Source: Arabidopsis thaliana (Eukaryota > Streptophyta > Magnoliopsida > Brassicales > Brassicaceae). Taken from it: 64,000 nt of DNA. Each line of letters starts with the position of its first letter. Positions within the stretch are counted from its first letter, which is position 1. Made by a program: the position numbers and the translations under genes. The notes under the pieces were generated by a model that was not told where the DNA came from, did not search any database, and saw only the letters and a program-made list of their open reading frames with translations. Positions 36,052 to 46,997 of the stretch are shown here, one piece after another. Location of the stretch: NCBI RefSeq assembly GCF_000001735.4, contig NC_003075.7, positions 5,519,001 through 5,583,000 on the forward strand, written 5' to 3'.

Positions 36052-37504
36052 GGGTTTTTTTTGGACAAAAGAACTTTCATTCACTTAAAACCTCAAAAAG
36101 AGGAAAATTCATACAAACTGAAATTAAGATAATGCATGGAAAAGAAAGCTAAAGGCTCAATGTGTTTTTAAAAAGATGCTCAACTTGGAGAAGCTTGCAA
36201 TGTTTGAAAAATCTTTTGATGCCATAGGAGATTCAAATTCGAAGACAAGCTTCGAGAAAATCCCGACCAACTGGTGGTGATAGACGGCTTGCGCGATTGA
36301 CGCAAATGAGCTTTTGGTAGAATGCTCCATCGAGGAGACTGCCGGTGGAAAGATATTCCAAATGCCGGATAAGATTTGTCGAAATCGCCAAAGATAATCA
36401 CAAGGCCATAACCAAAGGAACATTGGGAGACTAGATTGGTGTCGTTCAATCAAATCGCAGCCACAAATCAATGATTCAAAAAGGCTTGAGAAAGTGTGAG
36501 GTTGAAAGTACCTAGGCGTGTTCTTCAATAAAGTTAGAGAGCGTTGAGGCTTGTTCTTCGGTAAGGTTTGAGAGATTGGAGGCGTGTTCTTTAGTAAGGT
36601 TTGAAAGAGTTGAGATGCATTGCTCCTCAAAGCAAATGACGCAAGATGATTCAGCTTGAATTCAAACATGTCTAACCACAATCCAAAACGTTTCGAGATT
36701 AATCTTACATCGAATACAAAACGAGCAAATCAATCCACCAGGTTTCGAGAAGGATAATAACAAGTCCAATCTAAATCCATCGCTACTTTCTTAGGTAGGA
36801 GTCCAAATAAGTAAGAGATCTTCAGAATTGTACTTAGCACGATGAAGAGAAAAAACAAACCTGTGCCTTATAATAGATGGGCTTATGCCCCTTAGTTTAT
36901 GTCTGAGCTGGGATAGATTGTAAGGTGGGCTGGATGGAGAAAATAAACTTCTTGGGCCAGGCCCATTACGAGTGAAAAATAGTAGAATTAGGGTTAGGGT
37001 TAACCCTTCCTTTGACTTCTTTTCTGACTGCGGCGGCGGATCTGTGGTTGTGGTGCCGTTTTGGGATGATTCTTCTACCGTCATGTACTTCATCGGCTCC
37101 AGCGTCAACGCAGAGCTCCGTTCCTGTCGCAACCAAGCAAAACACTTGGTGAGGGGATCTGAGTCCCAGAAAGAGGAGCATAGAGGTGCTGGTCTTGACT
37201 TCGAGGAGAACCTGTGAGAGGGACGAACGACGAGAATCGCGAAGATTTTAAAGAAAATTGATCTAGAGACAGTTTTGATAAAGATTTCATTTGCATCGGT
37301 CGTGATAATGTTGGATATAAGGGTACAACTTCGAAAAAAGTAGAAGAAAGCCATGAAAAAGAAAGAAATAGATGAGAGAGTGTTTGAAAACGAGTTGTCG
37401 GAGAGGAGAGAAAACCCGGCGCCGGCAAGCAGGAGCCCTACCGACGCCGGAAAACATTGTCGTAAAGGTGACCTTGATAATTGTGTTTGGGAGAGAAAAG
37501 GAAT
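36052..37504 (-). mobile_element. Poly(A) retroposon with 15 bp target duplication
   Basis: GAAACATAATATGTC (36037-36051) and GAAACATGATATGTC (37505-37519) differ at one base and flank the block. At the minus-strand 3' end, next to the first copy, is a short A-run (36055-36062). This fits a retroposed transcript inserted by LINE machinery. The minus-strand frame 37627-36791 has no family I recognise and starts outside the element, so it is probably not a gene. It could be a Sadhu-type non-coding retroposon or a processed pseudogene. Confidence 0.55.
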
Positions 37505-37945
37505 GAAACATGATATGTCTAAAAATAAAAATAAACCTTGATATAAGTAAATAAATATTATAGATCTATTTATAGTAAAGATATTATAGGTTTTTGTTAA
37601 GTGAAAAAATGAATATGCATGGATCAAAGAAAGAATTGATCATATGATATAGGGGTCATTGTGAATACGTTAATCCAAAACTTCTAATTATCTTAGGAAA
37701 CTTATCCTATAATTTAAAAAATTATAAATTTTTTAGGGTCAACTTACCATTTTTTGAACGTTGCATTTGATTCTGCCATTGTATATAGTATTAAAATGAC
37801 TATATGTAAAATAATAAATTAAATTACTTATCTTTAAAATAATAATTTGTATGATTGTACAAGTAAAGTAATCATGTAAGTGGTTGTGAGAATTTTTGGA
37901 CTGTAAAAAGAGCATCTTGCAGATATTTAATTTGAAAAAATGTCA

Positions 37946-38345
37946 TTTAAATTATCAATTTACCATTTTCGTGGGTTTAAAGCATGAAATTTGGATATGG
38001 TAATTTAAATCTTCAATTTTATGTTCACTTCCGATTTAATCACGAATTCTCGTTGACTAAGCAAGTTAAGGCACATCGTTAGAAATTCTTCTAATCGAAA
38101 ACCTTAGATCTTCAAAATCGATTTCTGAATTTTTTTCTCTTTTTTCGAATTCAAAGTAATCTCTCGTCTCTAGGTCAACTGATGGCGCCGAAAAAGAAGA
38201 GCTTGTCCCTCAATTGGCTTAGTCAACGAGAATTTCTGATAAAATTGAAAGTCAACATAAAATTGAGGATTTAAATCACAATGTCCAAAGTTCATGCTTT
38301 AAACCAACGAAAATAGTAAACTAATGATTAACATGACATTTTTCC
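37946..38345. mobile_element. Foldback MITE (~400 bp) with ~90 bp inverted ends
   Basis: The left end AAAAATGTCATTTAAATTAT through GTTTAAAGCATGAAATTTGG is mirrored by the right end CCAAAGTTCATGCTTTAAAC through TTAACATGACATTTTT. The unpaired centre is about 200 bp. This is the structure of small MULE-type or foldback elements. The central frame is not coding. Confidence 0.7.
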
Positions 38346-38480
38346 GTATATAATTTAGATACTTTCTTTAACATAATAATAATAAGAACATAGAAAGTAG
38401 GAGAGATACACTGGAAGGGGTTCTTAAATAATAATTCATGATTTTTTTTTTTAAACTCTTGATATACATGTCACCATATG

Positions 38481-40668
38481 GGGAAAACGGCCAATTTTGC
38501 CCCAAACTTAGTTGTTTTATCGGATTCATACATATATCTTTGTTGTGTACGTAAAACTACATAAACGTAAGTTAAATTTTAATTACACGAATAAAACAAA
38601 TACGGCCTAAACCCATAAAGCTGTTAATGTTCTATTAACACGAAGCTCATTAGGATGTCACGTTGTACACAAAACGACGTAGTTTTGTTCTCCAAAAAAA
38701 AAAAAAAAGAAAAAAAAAAAAGATGAAATCAATGACCTTACTTTAACCCAGAACCTATTAAAGCTGAAAGCACACTTATACCGGCTGTACAACTGTAACT
38801 AGTGTTGCTAATTCGGGTATGAAAACCTCATTTAATAAATGGATATGTAGAAGAGAAATTGACCCATTTAAACTCATTTATTAAATGTGGTTTCACACAA
38901 ATAATTGGGTACCCAACTAAACTCATTTATATTTCTTTTGTTATTAGTTAGTTATCTTTATTAAAAATGTTAATATATTAATACATTAAAACTAAATTAT
39001 TCAACTTAAATTCATTTTTTTGTATAAATATTTGTTTTTAACTGCAAAACTGTAATTTTCGCAAAACCATAAATTAATATTTTTCCGCCAAAACCGAAAA
39101 CAGATGTCCCCCCCCCCCCAAACCGTTAAACCACGTTTTTCGGCTAAAATCGTAAAGCCGTATTTTTTTTTGTTAATATTGCAAAATCATATTTTTAGCC
39201 AAAATCGTAAAATTGCATTTTATTACCAAAAAAACACTTTTCTATGAAGTGAAGTTTTTCCTCAAAATCACAAAAAAATATTTTCCGCTAAAATTGAAAT
39301 CATGTTTTCCCGCTAAAACTGTAAACCGACGATTTCTCGCCAAACCGTAAAATCACGTTTTCTGCTAAAATAGTAAACCCGCATCTTCCCACCAAAATCG
39401 TAAATCCGCATATTCCGCTAAAATCGCAAAACCCTTTTTAAGCCAATATCGGAAAATTGCGTTTTATATTACCAAAAATAAATATTCCCATAAAATAAAG
39501 TTTTCCCGTACAAATCACAAAAAGTGGTTTCCGCCAAAACCGTTCACCGATGTTTTCCAGCCGAAACTATAAACTGATGTTTCCCCGCCAAAACCATAAA
39601 ATTACGTTTTTTCCACCAAAATCGTAAACCCACATTTTCTGCTCAAATCGAAAAACCGTGTTTTCAGCAAAAACCTTAAACCCGTATTTTCTCGCCAAAA
39701 TTGTATTCTTGCCAAAAAATATATATTCACCCATAAAAAGCTGTATATTTTAAATAATTATTAATTATATTATGTTATATGGGTCTAAATAAATTTTTTA
39801 ATGGGTCAAATATAATTAATATGTATTTAAATAGGGAGGAGAAATGAGGTATAAACTTAAATGAGGTTAAATGAGTTTAGAGTAAATGGGGTGGGTTTTA
39901 AATGGGGTGGGTTAGCCTATATTAACATCACAACTGTAACAATTGATATAATTGCAGATAAATATATTTTTATTCATAACTATGGTAGTTTTCTTCCTTC
40001 GTGTATGTTCCCAAAACCAAATCCGCGAAGAACGAAACCAATTCTCCATTATCTCTTCTTCATTACTAATTGCTTTTCATTTACTCACATTCTTCCCTAC
40101 CTCAACTCAGTTTCTCAAGTATTTCTGGGGAAGATTGCCTTCAAATTACGGAGCTTTCAAAGAAAATGTCAAGAATTTGAAGATTAGGAAAACAATCGCA
40201 AGGCTTGATTAATTGAAGAGTGTGTGATGAATTGAGGGATGATAAGCTCGTTGATTTTCAAACTCTTCCCATACGATTTATGTTTTAAGAGAATGAAACA
40301 GGGCACTATGTATATAATAATATATTCGTTTGGAATAATAAATAAAAGTATGGTGGCTCAATTGGTATTGAGTCGGCAGTTATGTCTTTGGAGCCACAGA
40401 TTCGTGTATCTGATTTAATGTTTCATTTTTTTCTAACATTTTCTTTGAAAACTAAACTACGTTGTCGGATTTGTGCATCCTAATCATCGTCGTGTTAAGG
40501 AACATTAACATCGTTTTGAGATTTGTGGGTTAAGACCGACCGGATTTCATTTGTTCGTGTATGAAATTCAAATTTAACTTGAGTTTATGTAGTTTTAGGC
40601 ACACAATAAAATTCTATGTATAAATACGATAAAACAACTAAGTTTGGGATGAAATTATCCGTTTTCCC
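38481..40668. mobile_element. Non-autonomous MULE-like element with 10 bp target duplication
   Basis: The perfect direct repeat TCACCATATG flanks the element at 38471-38480 and 40669-40678. Its ends are GGGAAAACGGCCAATTTTG and the complement CCGTTTTCCC. The arms stay related for roughly 200 bp, for example AACTTAGTTGTTTTATCG versus CGATAAAACAACTAAGTT. No transposase is present. The interior includes the nested insertion at 38800-39929 and about 500 bp of unassigned sequence with a short non-conserved frame (39952-40212). Confidence 0.85.
38800..39929. mobile_element. Nested low-complexity element with 11 bp target duplication
   Basis: ACAACTGTAAC occurs at 38789-38799 and 39930-39940, directly bordering the insert. 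Its ends resemble each other inversely (TAGTGTTGCTAAT versus GATGTTAATAT). The interior is a run of variants of 'CCGCCAAAACCGTAAACC' and 'TTTTCCGCTAAAATCG', each about 35-40 bp, plus a C-run at 39109-39118. It is non-coding and inserted in the MULE-like element above. Confidence 0.75.
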
Positions 40669-40759
40669 TCACCATATGTATGCTTCAACTTGTTTTTATT
40701 AACTCAAAATTTAATTCAATAACGAAATATTAATATTAGTTTGATAAGATACTCTCTTA

Positions 40760-41010
40760 GAGCATCTCCATTGCACAAATAAGGAGAGTGTCTTCCTACA
40801 CTTAAAATATAATATGTCAAAAAAAATATTATTTTAATTTTTGGATGTCTTTAAAATAAAGACACAATGTCTTAAATGTCTAAGTAAAGACATATTTTAG
40901 AGGATGTCTCCAATTTAAAGATCTTTCATATTTGATTATTAATATTTTGTAAATTTAATATTTTAATATTGTTTAAGACATCCTCTTTCTATTGTGCAGT
41001 GGAGGTGCTC
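40760..41010. mobile_element. PIF/Harbinger (Tourist-like) MITE
   Basis: Inverted ends GAGCATCTCCATTGCACA and the complement of TGTGCAGTGGAGGTGCTC lie within duplicated TTA (40757-40759 and 41011-41013). The 251 bp interior is AT-rich and non-coding. This is the classic form of Harbinger-derived MITEs. Confidence 0.85.
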
Positions 41011-41013
41011 TTA

Positions 41014-42758
41014 AGTGTTCTTACCAATAGAATATGCTCTAAAATATTACATAAATAATAATTTTCTCAACTATTTTATTTATTTATTTTTGTTAACAAC
41101 TTTATTAGATTACTAAAACAAGCTAGTTTTGGAGAATATTATTTACATAAGTTATAATATGCGGTTGATTACGAACAGTTCATGCCAATTTATCCACTTT
41201 TATATTCGCATTACAAGACACCAAAAATAAAGAAAAATTATAAAACTCATAGTTGTCACCCTAAATCGCTTCAAGGTATGTTAAGAAGGCTGGCCACTTT
41301 GTCGGAGAAGACACTATCTTAACCAGATCTGACCAATCTATTCAAACGTTACCTTTCGCTTCTTTTGGCTAACAGAGTGTTTCTTTAGGTATATCAATCA
41401 AGTTTTAGCTACTTCAAAGTAACTACGAAGTCCCTAAAAATTTTCACAGCCCAAACCTTTTTTCCTACGTTTGTATATGTTCTTTGAAAAAAAATATTCC
41501 TCCATGGTTTCGAATAGTGCAAGCGAATCAAGCGGTACGGAGCAGGCAAATCAAGCAGTTCATGCAGTCAACTGTGGATCAAGCGTATTAGGCGGATCAA
41601 GTTAAAAAAGTGCGGATCAAGCAGTTAAAAATCTATGTTGAGTGGTGAAATAATAGAAAAGCGGTTTAAGTAGTAAAAATAATTACAAAATATTGAAAGT
41701 TAATATTTTAAATAAAATAAAAATAGATTAAAGAATATACGTTGGTTTCTTCGGACAAAGAAAGAACCCTTGAAAGTTCTCTAAAATCCGCTGGAAGAAA
41801 AAAATGAAATGTTAAGAGTACCAACCATGGGGAAAAAAGTGACCTTTTTAGATCTTGAAAGCGAAAAAAAATAAAAGGATTAAAACCTATAGCTACTAGG
41901 TCTTAAGCTTCTCACCTTGATATACGGTGGTTGCTTCGGAGAAAGAGCCCTGGAAAGCTCTCCAAAGTCCTTTGGACGACAATAGGAAAGCTAGAGAAAT
42001 GTGAGAGTGACTACTGCAAACTTGAAGGAGAAGAATGGGCCGGAAATAACGATAATACCCTTGATCTTTACAATCCTTATCTTGTTTTAGAAGTCTTATA
42101 ACACGTGGACAAAGAGAAGCATAGAAAAAACACTACTTACAACTATATATTTAATTAAATACACTAAAAATACTAAACCCTATATTTCTAAAGTTACGTT
42201 CTTTCTATTTTCACGTATTTGTTTTTTGTTTTTTTCCTTTCCTCAATTGTTAAAAGCATCTTAATATACAATTTTTTTCTCTATGTCTTATGCATAAATA
42301 TGTTAAATTCTAAAATTAGTTTTTGTCATGACACCAGTTTAATTTATTATACTTCTAAACTTAAATCTAAAATTAATACTAGATTTTAACATGTTTTGTT
42401 TAGGAGAAAAAGGAAGAAAGAAAGACTAATAGTATGAGTGGAAAATTTTCTTTTTAAAACTGAAAGTTATTTTAATATATATCAAATATATAATTTTATA
42501 CTAAAAATTAAAAATGATTGTTTCATTAATTATAAGAATATTATGTATATATATTCGAGACAGGTGTAATTATATCTAATTTTGATTTATTAAAAGATAA
42601 ATATAATTATGTTTTGTATATGTTATACATGAAATAAATACAAAATAACACATGAAAATGACTGAAACTTCTATTGTCCCGTATTTTCTGAAAATAACAC
42701 GTTTTTTTGTTGATGATTGTCATTTCATTTTTTAGTTTATAAAAAAACATAAAAGAAC
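41014..42758. other. Intergenic region with old repeat traces
   Basis: At 41515-41640 degenerate GCGGATCAAGC words recur, probably a decayed low-complexity hAT-like repeat. Near 41735-41800 and 41930-41990 two related 60 bp stretches (TTGSTTCGGASAAAGA, TTCTCTAAAATCC/CTCTCCAAAGTCC) form a direct pair about 190 bp apart. No gene was seen. Confidence 0.45.
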
Positions 42759-42766
42759 CCCCAAAC

Positions 42767-43477
42767 TAGGCATGACCACGGTTACGGTTATTACGCTTAC
42801 GGTTATAAATTTTTTTAACCTTAACCTTAACCATTATATATACGGTTAAAATGGTTACGGTTAAATACGGTTACGGTTGTATACGGTTACTGTTATTTGA
42901 TAATTATGATATAGTTAATATATGAGATAAAATATTATATTTTTTAATCTTTATAATAAAATAAATAAATAAATAGTAATATATCAAATAATATTTATTT
43001 TACGTGATTATATGTTTTAAATAATCACGTAAACAAAAACAATACTAAAGAAAAGATGTTGTAAGCATTAAGAAACAGTTTTAAGAGTATAAATAATAGA
43101 TAATATGAACTACTTATGATTTGATTTATGGTAAAAAGAGTAGTAGAGTAACTTCGATCGTAGTAGTGGGCATATTAAACGATTTAAAGTACTATTTTAG
43201 TGAAATAATTATTTATTTAGTTAACCGCGTGGTTACAACTATACACACTTACAACTATATTTTTAAAGTTTTAAGAATACGGTTAAAAGAGCGGTTAACC
43301 GTACGGTTAACCGATGGTTTTGATACGGTTACGGTTAGTATATTTTCTTAACCGTAAATGATCGATTTTCACGGTTACGGTTATTAACCGTTTTATACGG
43401 TTACGGTTGGGTTACAGTTAATAAACGCTTCGGTTACGGTCCGAATTACGGTTACAGTTAGATTTTGGTCATGCCTA
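42767..43477. mobile_element. hAT-type non-autonomous element, 711 bp, 8 bp duplication
   Basis: Terminal inverted repeats TAGGCATGACCA and TGGTCATGCCTA are flanked by a perfect 8 bp duplication CCCCAAAC (42759-42766 and 43478-43485). Both sub-terminal regions are built from ACGGTTACGGTTA-type words in opposite orientations, so the element could fold on itself. No transposase is present. Confidence 0.9.
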
Positions 43478-43485
43478 CCCCAAAC

Positions 43486-43800
43486 ACTCCACACCATATG
43501 TAGTTTTACTGTTTAAGGTATTTCAATCTTCTTCTTCACAAAATCTGAGCCGCTTATACAGTAAGTATGCATTTTCTTTTTTATTATTATTTAATTAAAG
43601 TATCTTTTTGTACCACCTTTCATTCGATGAATGGTGACAAAACCACAGTTCACCCACACTGTGGTTGACCCACCCTAAATTCCACTCACCATTCACAACC
43701 TATATGTGACATTTTTTTTTAAATCATAGTTTTATTTTTAAAATAAAAATCACAGCATAAAAGTCATAGTTGAAAACACATATTTGTGGCTAAATCTATA
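43486..43800. other. Short intergenic stretch, no gene seen
   Basis: Between the hAT element and the LTR-like block, a small imperfect palindrome (CCACAGTTCACCCACACTGTGG) lies near 43647. Nothing else is supported. Confidence 0.4.
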
Positions 43801-44760
43801 TGTTCGAGTACGTGTATGTTCGAGTGCGAGTATGTATGAGCACAAAGTAAACGACACAAAGAGTTTATTAACGAGTTCGGTTTATCCTACATCCCTGGGA
43901 CCTAGTCCAGAACAAATCCACTAGAACAAGATTACAATTACAATTGCGTATGATACACTACATTACTATACCTATCATTCTTTTCTAGATGAATAAACCA
44001 CCAATAAATCTTACATCATATCTGGTTGGACGACGCCACACACTTTGTGTGCATCTCTCGAGTACTCTGAGGCGTGTGCATTCTCCATGAAGCGCCATCT
44101 TAGTATTTATAACAATTGATCAACCCCTAGAATAGACAATTTTTCTATTCTTCGCTAATATGAATTTCCCTTTTTTACAACAAATAAGAATTGACAAAAA
44201 AAAATTCTTTATAAATAAGGAAATTTATCTTCATGTTACCATCTTGAATAGTATATTTAAGATGTTCATCTAGCTCAGCAACTGCCTCTTGGCTTATCCA
44301 AGTTGGCCCAAACTTCTGTATTCAAACTCTTCAAAGTAGTCACACAACTCAGCTTCATGTACTATTCCATGTATTAATGTCGGAAGTAGCACAAGAACTT
44401 ATTCACACGTCTGATACATCCTCCGATATAACTGACTGCAAGTTTCTTGATTCAACACATCATCTTCTCTTCTTTGTGTGAACAACTGATACAAGTAATG
44501 CTTCATTATCTCTGATTCATTTATCAGAGTCACTTCTTGTATCATCTTTAATCTCATGACATGTTGAGATAGCTTCTAAAACTCAGTCAACACAACATCT
44601 TCAATAGTATAATGTTAAAGTAAAAGTCTAAATCAAAAGTCCTAACCAATCACCTCTTAAACTAGCAAATTAATTAAGAGCCTTAAGTGTAATATTTTCC
44701 CTTAAAAAACTCCTCCTAGGATTCATTTTATGCCGAGTTAATCACAAAATTGAACGTTAA
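43800..44760 (-). mobile_element. Probable Copia-type solo LTR or LTR remnant
   Basis: On the minus strand the segment around 43850-43930 resembles the 3' part of Arabidopsis Copia LTRs: GGACTAGGTCCCAGGGATGT, then a stretch leading to AATAAACTCTTTGTGTCG. The upstream part is non-coding. No retroviral-type protein domains are nearby. The exact TG...CA borders and 5 bp duplication were not identified, so the extent is approximate. Confidence 0.45.
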
Positions 44761-45584
44761 CAATCTTAATATCAAAGCATTTATGTTTCCATATTTTTTT
44801 TAAAATGTAAAATTTATTTTAACTAAAAAAGTACTTTACTTTTACGATATATGCAACCGTGTGTTTAAAAAGATGAAAGAATTTAGAAGTTATATATTGC
44901 TTAAAGTCATTCAATTGCTATGTTCTCAAGCCAAACCAAAGACGTCGTCCGTCGTTTAGTTTTGGTGAGCCCTGCATCTAAACTCTAAAGGGAGGAAAGC
45001 TAATTTCGAACTATATTGCCATCTATTTGCTTGATGAGAGTTTGAGGAAGGTTTGAACCAATTATACATTTTTCTAATGTTAGAAAACAAAACATTTTTC
45101 CCCCACATGTTGTACCACAACCGTCTCTTCTCTTATCAGCCAAATTGCTCATGTTGTTCAAATAAGGTTAAACGAAATGGCATAAGGAGAGGTCGAGACT
45201 GCATGCATAATAACAGGATTTGTAATAGTTTGAGGCTATGCCCTATTTTGTACCTAACAAAAGTGGCAAGTAGATGTTTGGTTTTCCAACATTGGTTCCT
45301 ATCATTTTCAGTTAACGACATAAATTCCTTATTTTCATTGTTAATATGGTTTCAAGGTATTTGGTGTCTCCTAATAACTCAAAAGCGTATCATGCCTAAA
45401 TCTAACTGAAGTTTGCGGTGGTGGAAGAACTGGATCGGAAAAGAGGGATTTTGTTGTAAGATATCTAATGAAACTTTTGCTCGAGTTGATAGCTCATTTA
45501 AAGAGGAAGATAAAACCTTTACAATTTGTAGCCGATATCTATTCTTATTCGATCACAGCGAGGAAGCAAGTTAAAATAGAAAAA
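44761..45584. other. Unassigned sequence before the plastid insertion
   Basis: A 118-residue frame (45053-45409, +) exists but shows no family resemblance. Plastid or mitochondrial origin is possible given the neighbour, but I do not recognise it. Confidence 0.35.
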
Positions 45585-46400
45585 CTCACATTTATTGGGT
45601 TTAGGGATAATCAGGCGACACTCTACCGCTAAGTTATATATATATATATATATTCTCCCATCAAGAAATAGAACTGACTAATCCTAAGTCAAAGAGTCAA
45701 GAAACTCAAGGCCACTATTCTTGAACAACTTGGATTGGAGCCGGGCTTTCTTTACGCACTACGACGAGTATGAAATAGAAATAATGGAAAGTTGGATTCA
45801 ACTGCCCACTACTCTCAGGGCCAGCTTAGAGGATGTGCCAACGGTGCATTTGTACAGGATCCACTATTTTTAAGTGAGATTTCTTTAAGCAATTAGGATC
45901 CTATTTTCTCAAAAGTTATGTAAAAAAGGTCCAAACCTATGCACATATAATATATAAACTGTTTTTTTAATTACGCTCAAGGTCCCACTTTTCTCTTTGT
46001 CGGCTCTAAATACTCCAATCACAAATAGAATTGATTATGGATTCGAGCAATAGCAAATGGTTTCATAAAACTGTATGATTCTCTCGATCTAAATCAATCT
46101 GGTTTTACATGAAGAAGATTTGACTCCGCATGTTCTATTCGATACGGGTAAGAGAAATGATATTCTTTTCTTAAACTTATAAAAATAGAGAAATAAAAAC
46201 CAAGTCAAAATGATACGGATAAATCCTTTATTCTTGCGTCAAAGATCTTTCTATTTCCAAAAGAACTGGAGTTACATCTCTTTTCCAATTACATTCAAGA
46301 GTTTCTTATGTGATTCCACACTCTTTAAGACCTCGAAAATTTGACAAATTCCCTTTTTTTAGGACCACTTGCAAGATAACAAAAAAAAAAGGAATGATTA
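45585..46400. other. Nuclear plastid DNA: trnV-GAC to rps12 spacer region
   Basis: 45605-45645 contains the 3' and 5' ends of plastid trnV-GAC in minus orientation (GGGATAATCAGG, then CGACACTCTACCGCTAAGTT), with the anticodon arm deleted. Downstream landmarks (AGAAATAGAACTGACTAATC near 45664, TTCTTGAACAACTTGG near 45719, AAAATGATACGGATAAA near 46207, CTGGAGTTACATCTCTTTTC near 46266) match the plastid spacer between trnV-GAC and rps12 as I remember it. Many small indels and substitutions show that this is an old transfer. The tRNA is not functional. Confidence 0.75.
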
Positions 46401-46494
46401 CCACACGATTAACTATTTTATTTATGAATTTCATAGTAGTAGAAATACTTGTCTTAGCAAAACAAAATTTGTAGTAGACATAGTAGCAGTTTTC

Positions 46495-46610
46495 GGAAAC
46501 GGACCTCTCCTGAAGGTAATTTTAATGTGGAACCCGCTGCTCTAGCTAATTGTCCACCTTTTCCGAGTGTGATTTCTATTTTATGTATGGACGTGCCTAA
46601 GGACATATTG
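46495..46610 (-). pseudogene. rpl2: Plastid rpl2 fragment, rearranged
   Basis: The minus-strand frame reads [19 protein letters not shown] followed directly by [10 protein letters not shown]. In plastid ribosomal protein L2 these two segments are separated by a dozen or so residues, so an internal piece is deleted. In the plastid genome rpl2 is not next to trnV-GAC, so at least two plastid segments were joined. No function expected. Confidence 0.8.
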
Positions 46611-46636
46611 GTAACTAGATTCTTCTTTTTGATCAA

Positions 46637-46870
46637 TCAAAACCCCTTAATAACCATCTTCCTCTTTGATGAAGAAGCTTTCAAAGTTGAATCATCAACA
46701 TGTTTATTGCTTTCAACCATGTTTGTTTCAAGATCAGCAACATCATGATCTTCTGAAACAACATGTGTGTCTCCGAGATTCTCGATGAATCCACCATTAT
46801 ACTTAACCTCATACGTTGATCTATTACGTATGTAGATTCTGCATAGAACTTTGGCCCGTAAAAACAAGCT
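46637..46870 (-). pseudogene. Uncertain protein remnant, weakly NAC-like
   Basis: A 76-residue frame contains KVLCRIYIRNRSTYEV, which resembles the end of a NAC domain (VLCRIYKK). The rest is hydrophilic and Lys-rich. No other NAC subdomains were found upstream on the minus strand, so this is at most a fragment. It may be a chance resemblance. Confidence 0.25.
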
Positions 46871-46997
46871 CCATATGCAATTAGTATTATGTATATTATC
46901 ACCGGATTATGAACTCTACTATATACAATACAACACTTGTAGCTAGCTTGTTCTAAGAAAGGTTACTAACAAAATTAACTAATAAAACACAGCAGAA

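Noticed and set aside
36791-37627. A 278-codon minus-strand frame
   Set aside because: It starts outside the retroposon duplication, has no family resemblance and overlaps several alternative frames. Treated as chance.
39109-39118. Ten-base C-run
   Set aside because: It is a homopolymer within a low-complexity element. It may be slippage or a sequencing effect, with no wider structure.
40330-40440. SINE-like stretch (GGCTCAATTGGTATTGAG, then AGATTCGTGT)
   Set aside because: A-box-like and B-box-like strings are present, but no poly(A) tail or flanking duplication was found.
45605-45650. Plastid trnV-GAC as a working tRNA gene
   Set aside because: The anticodon arm is missing, so no cloverleaf can form.
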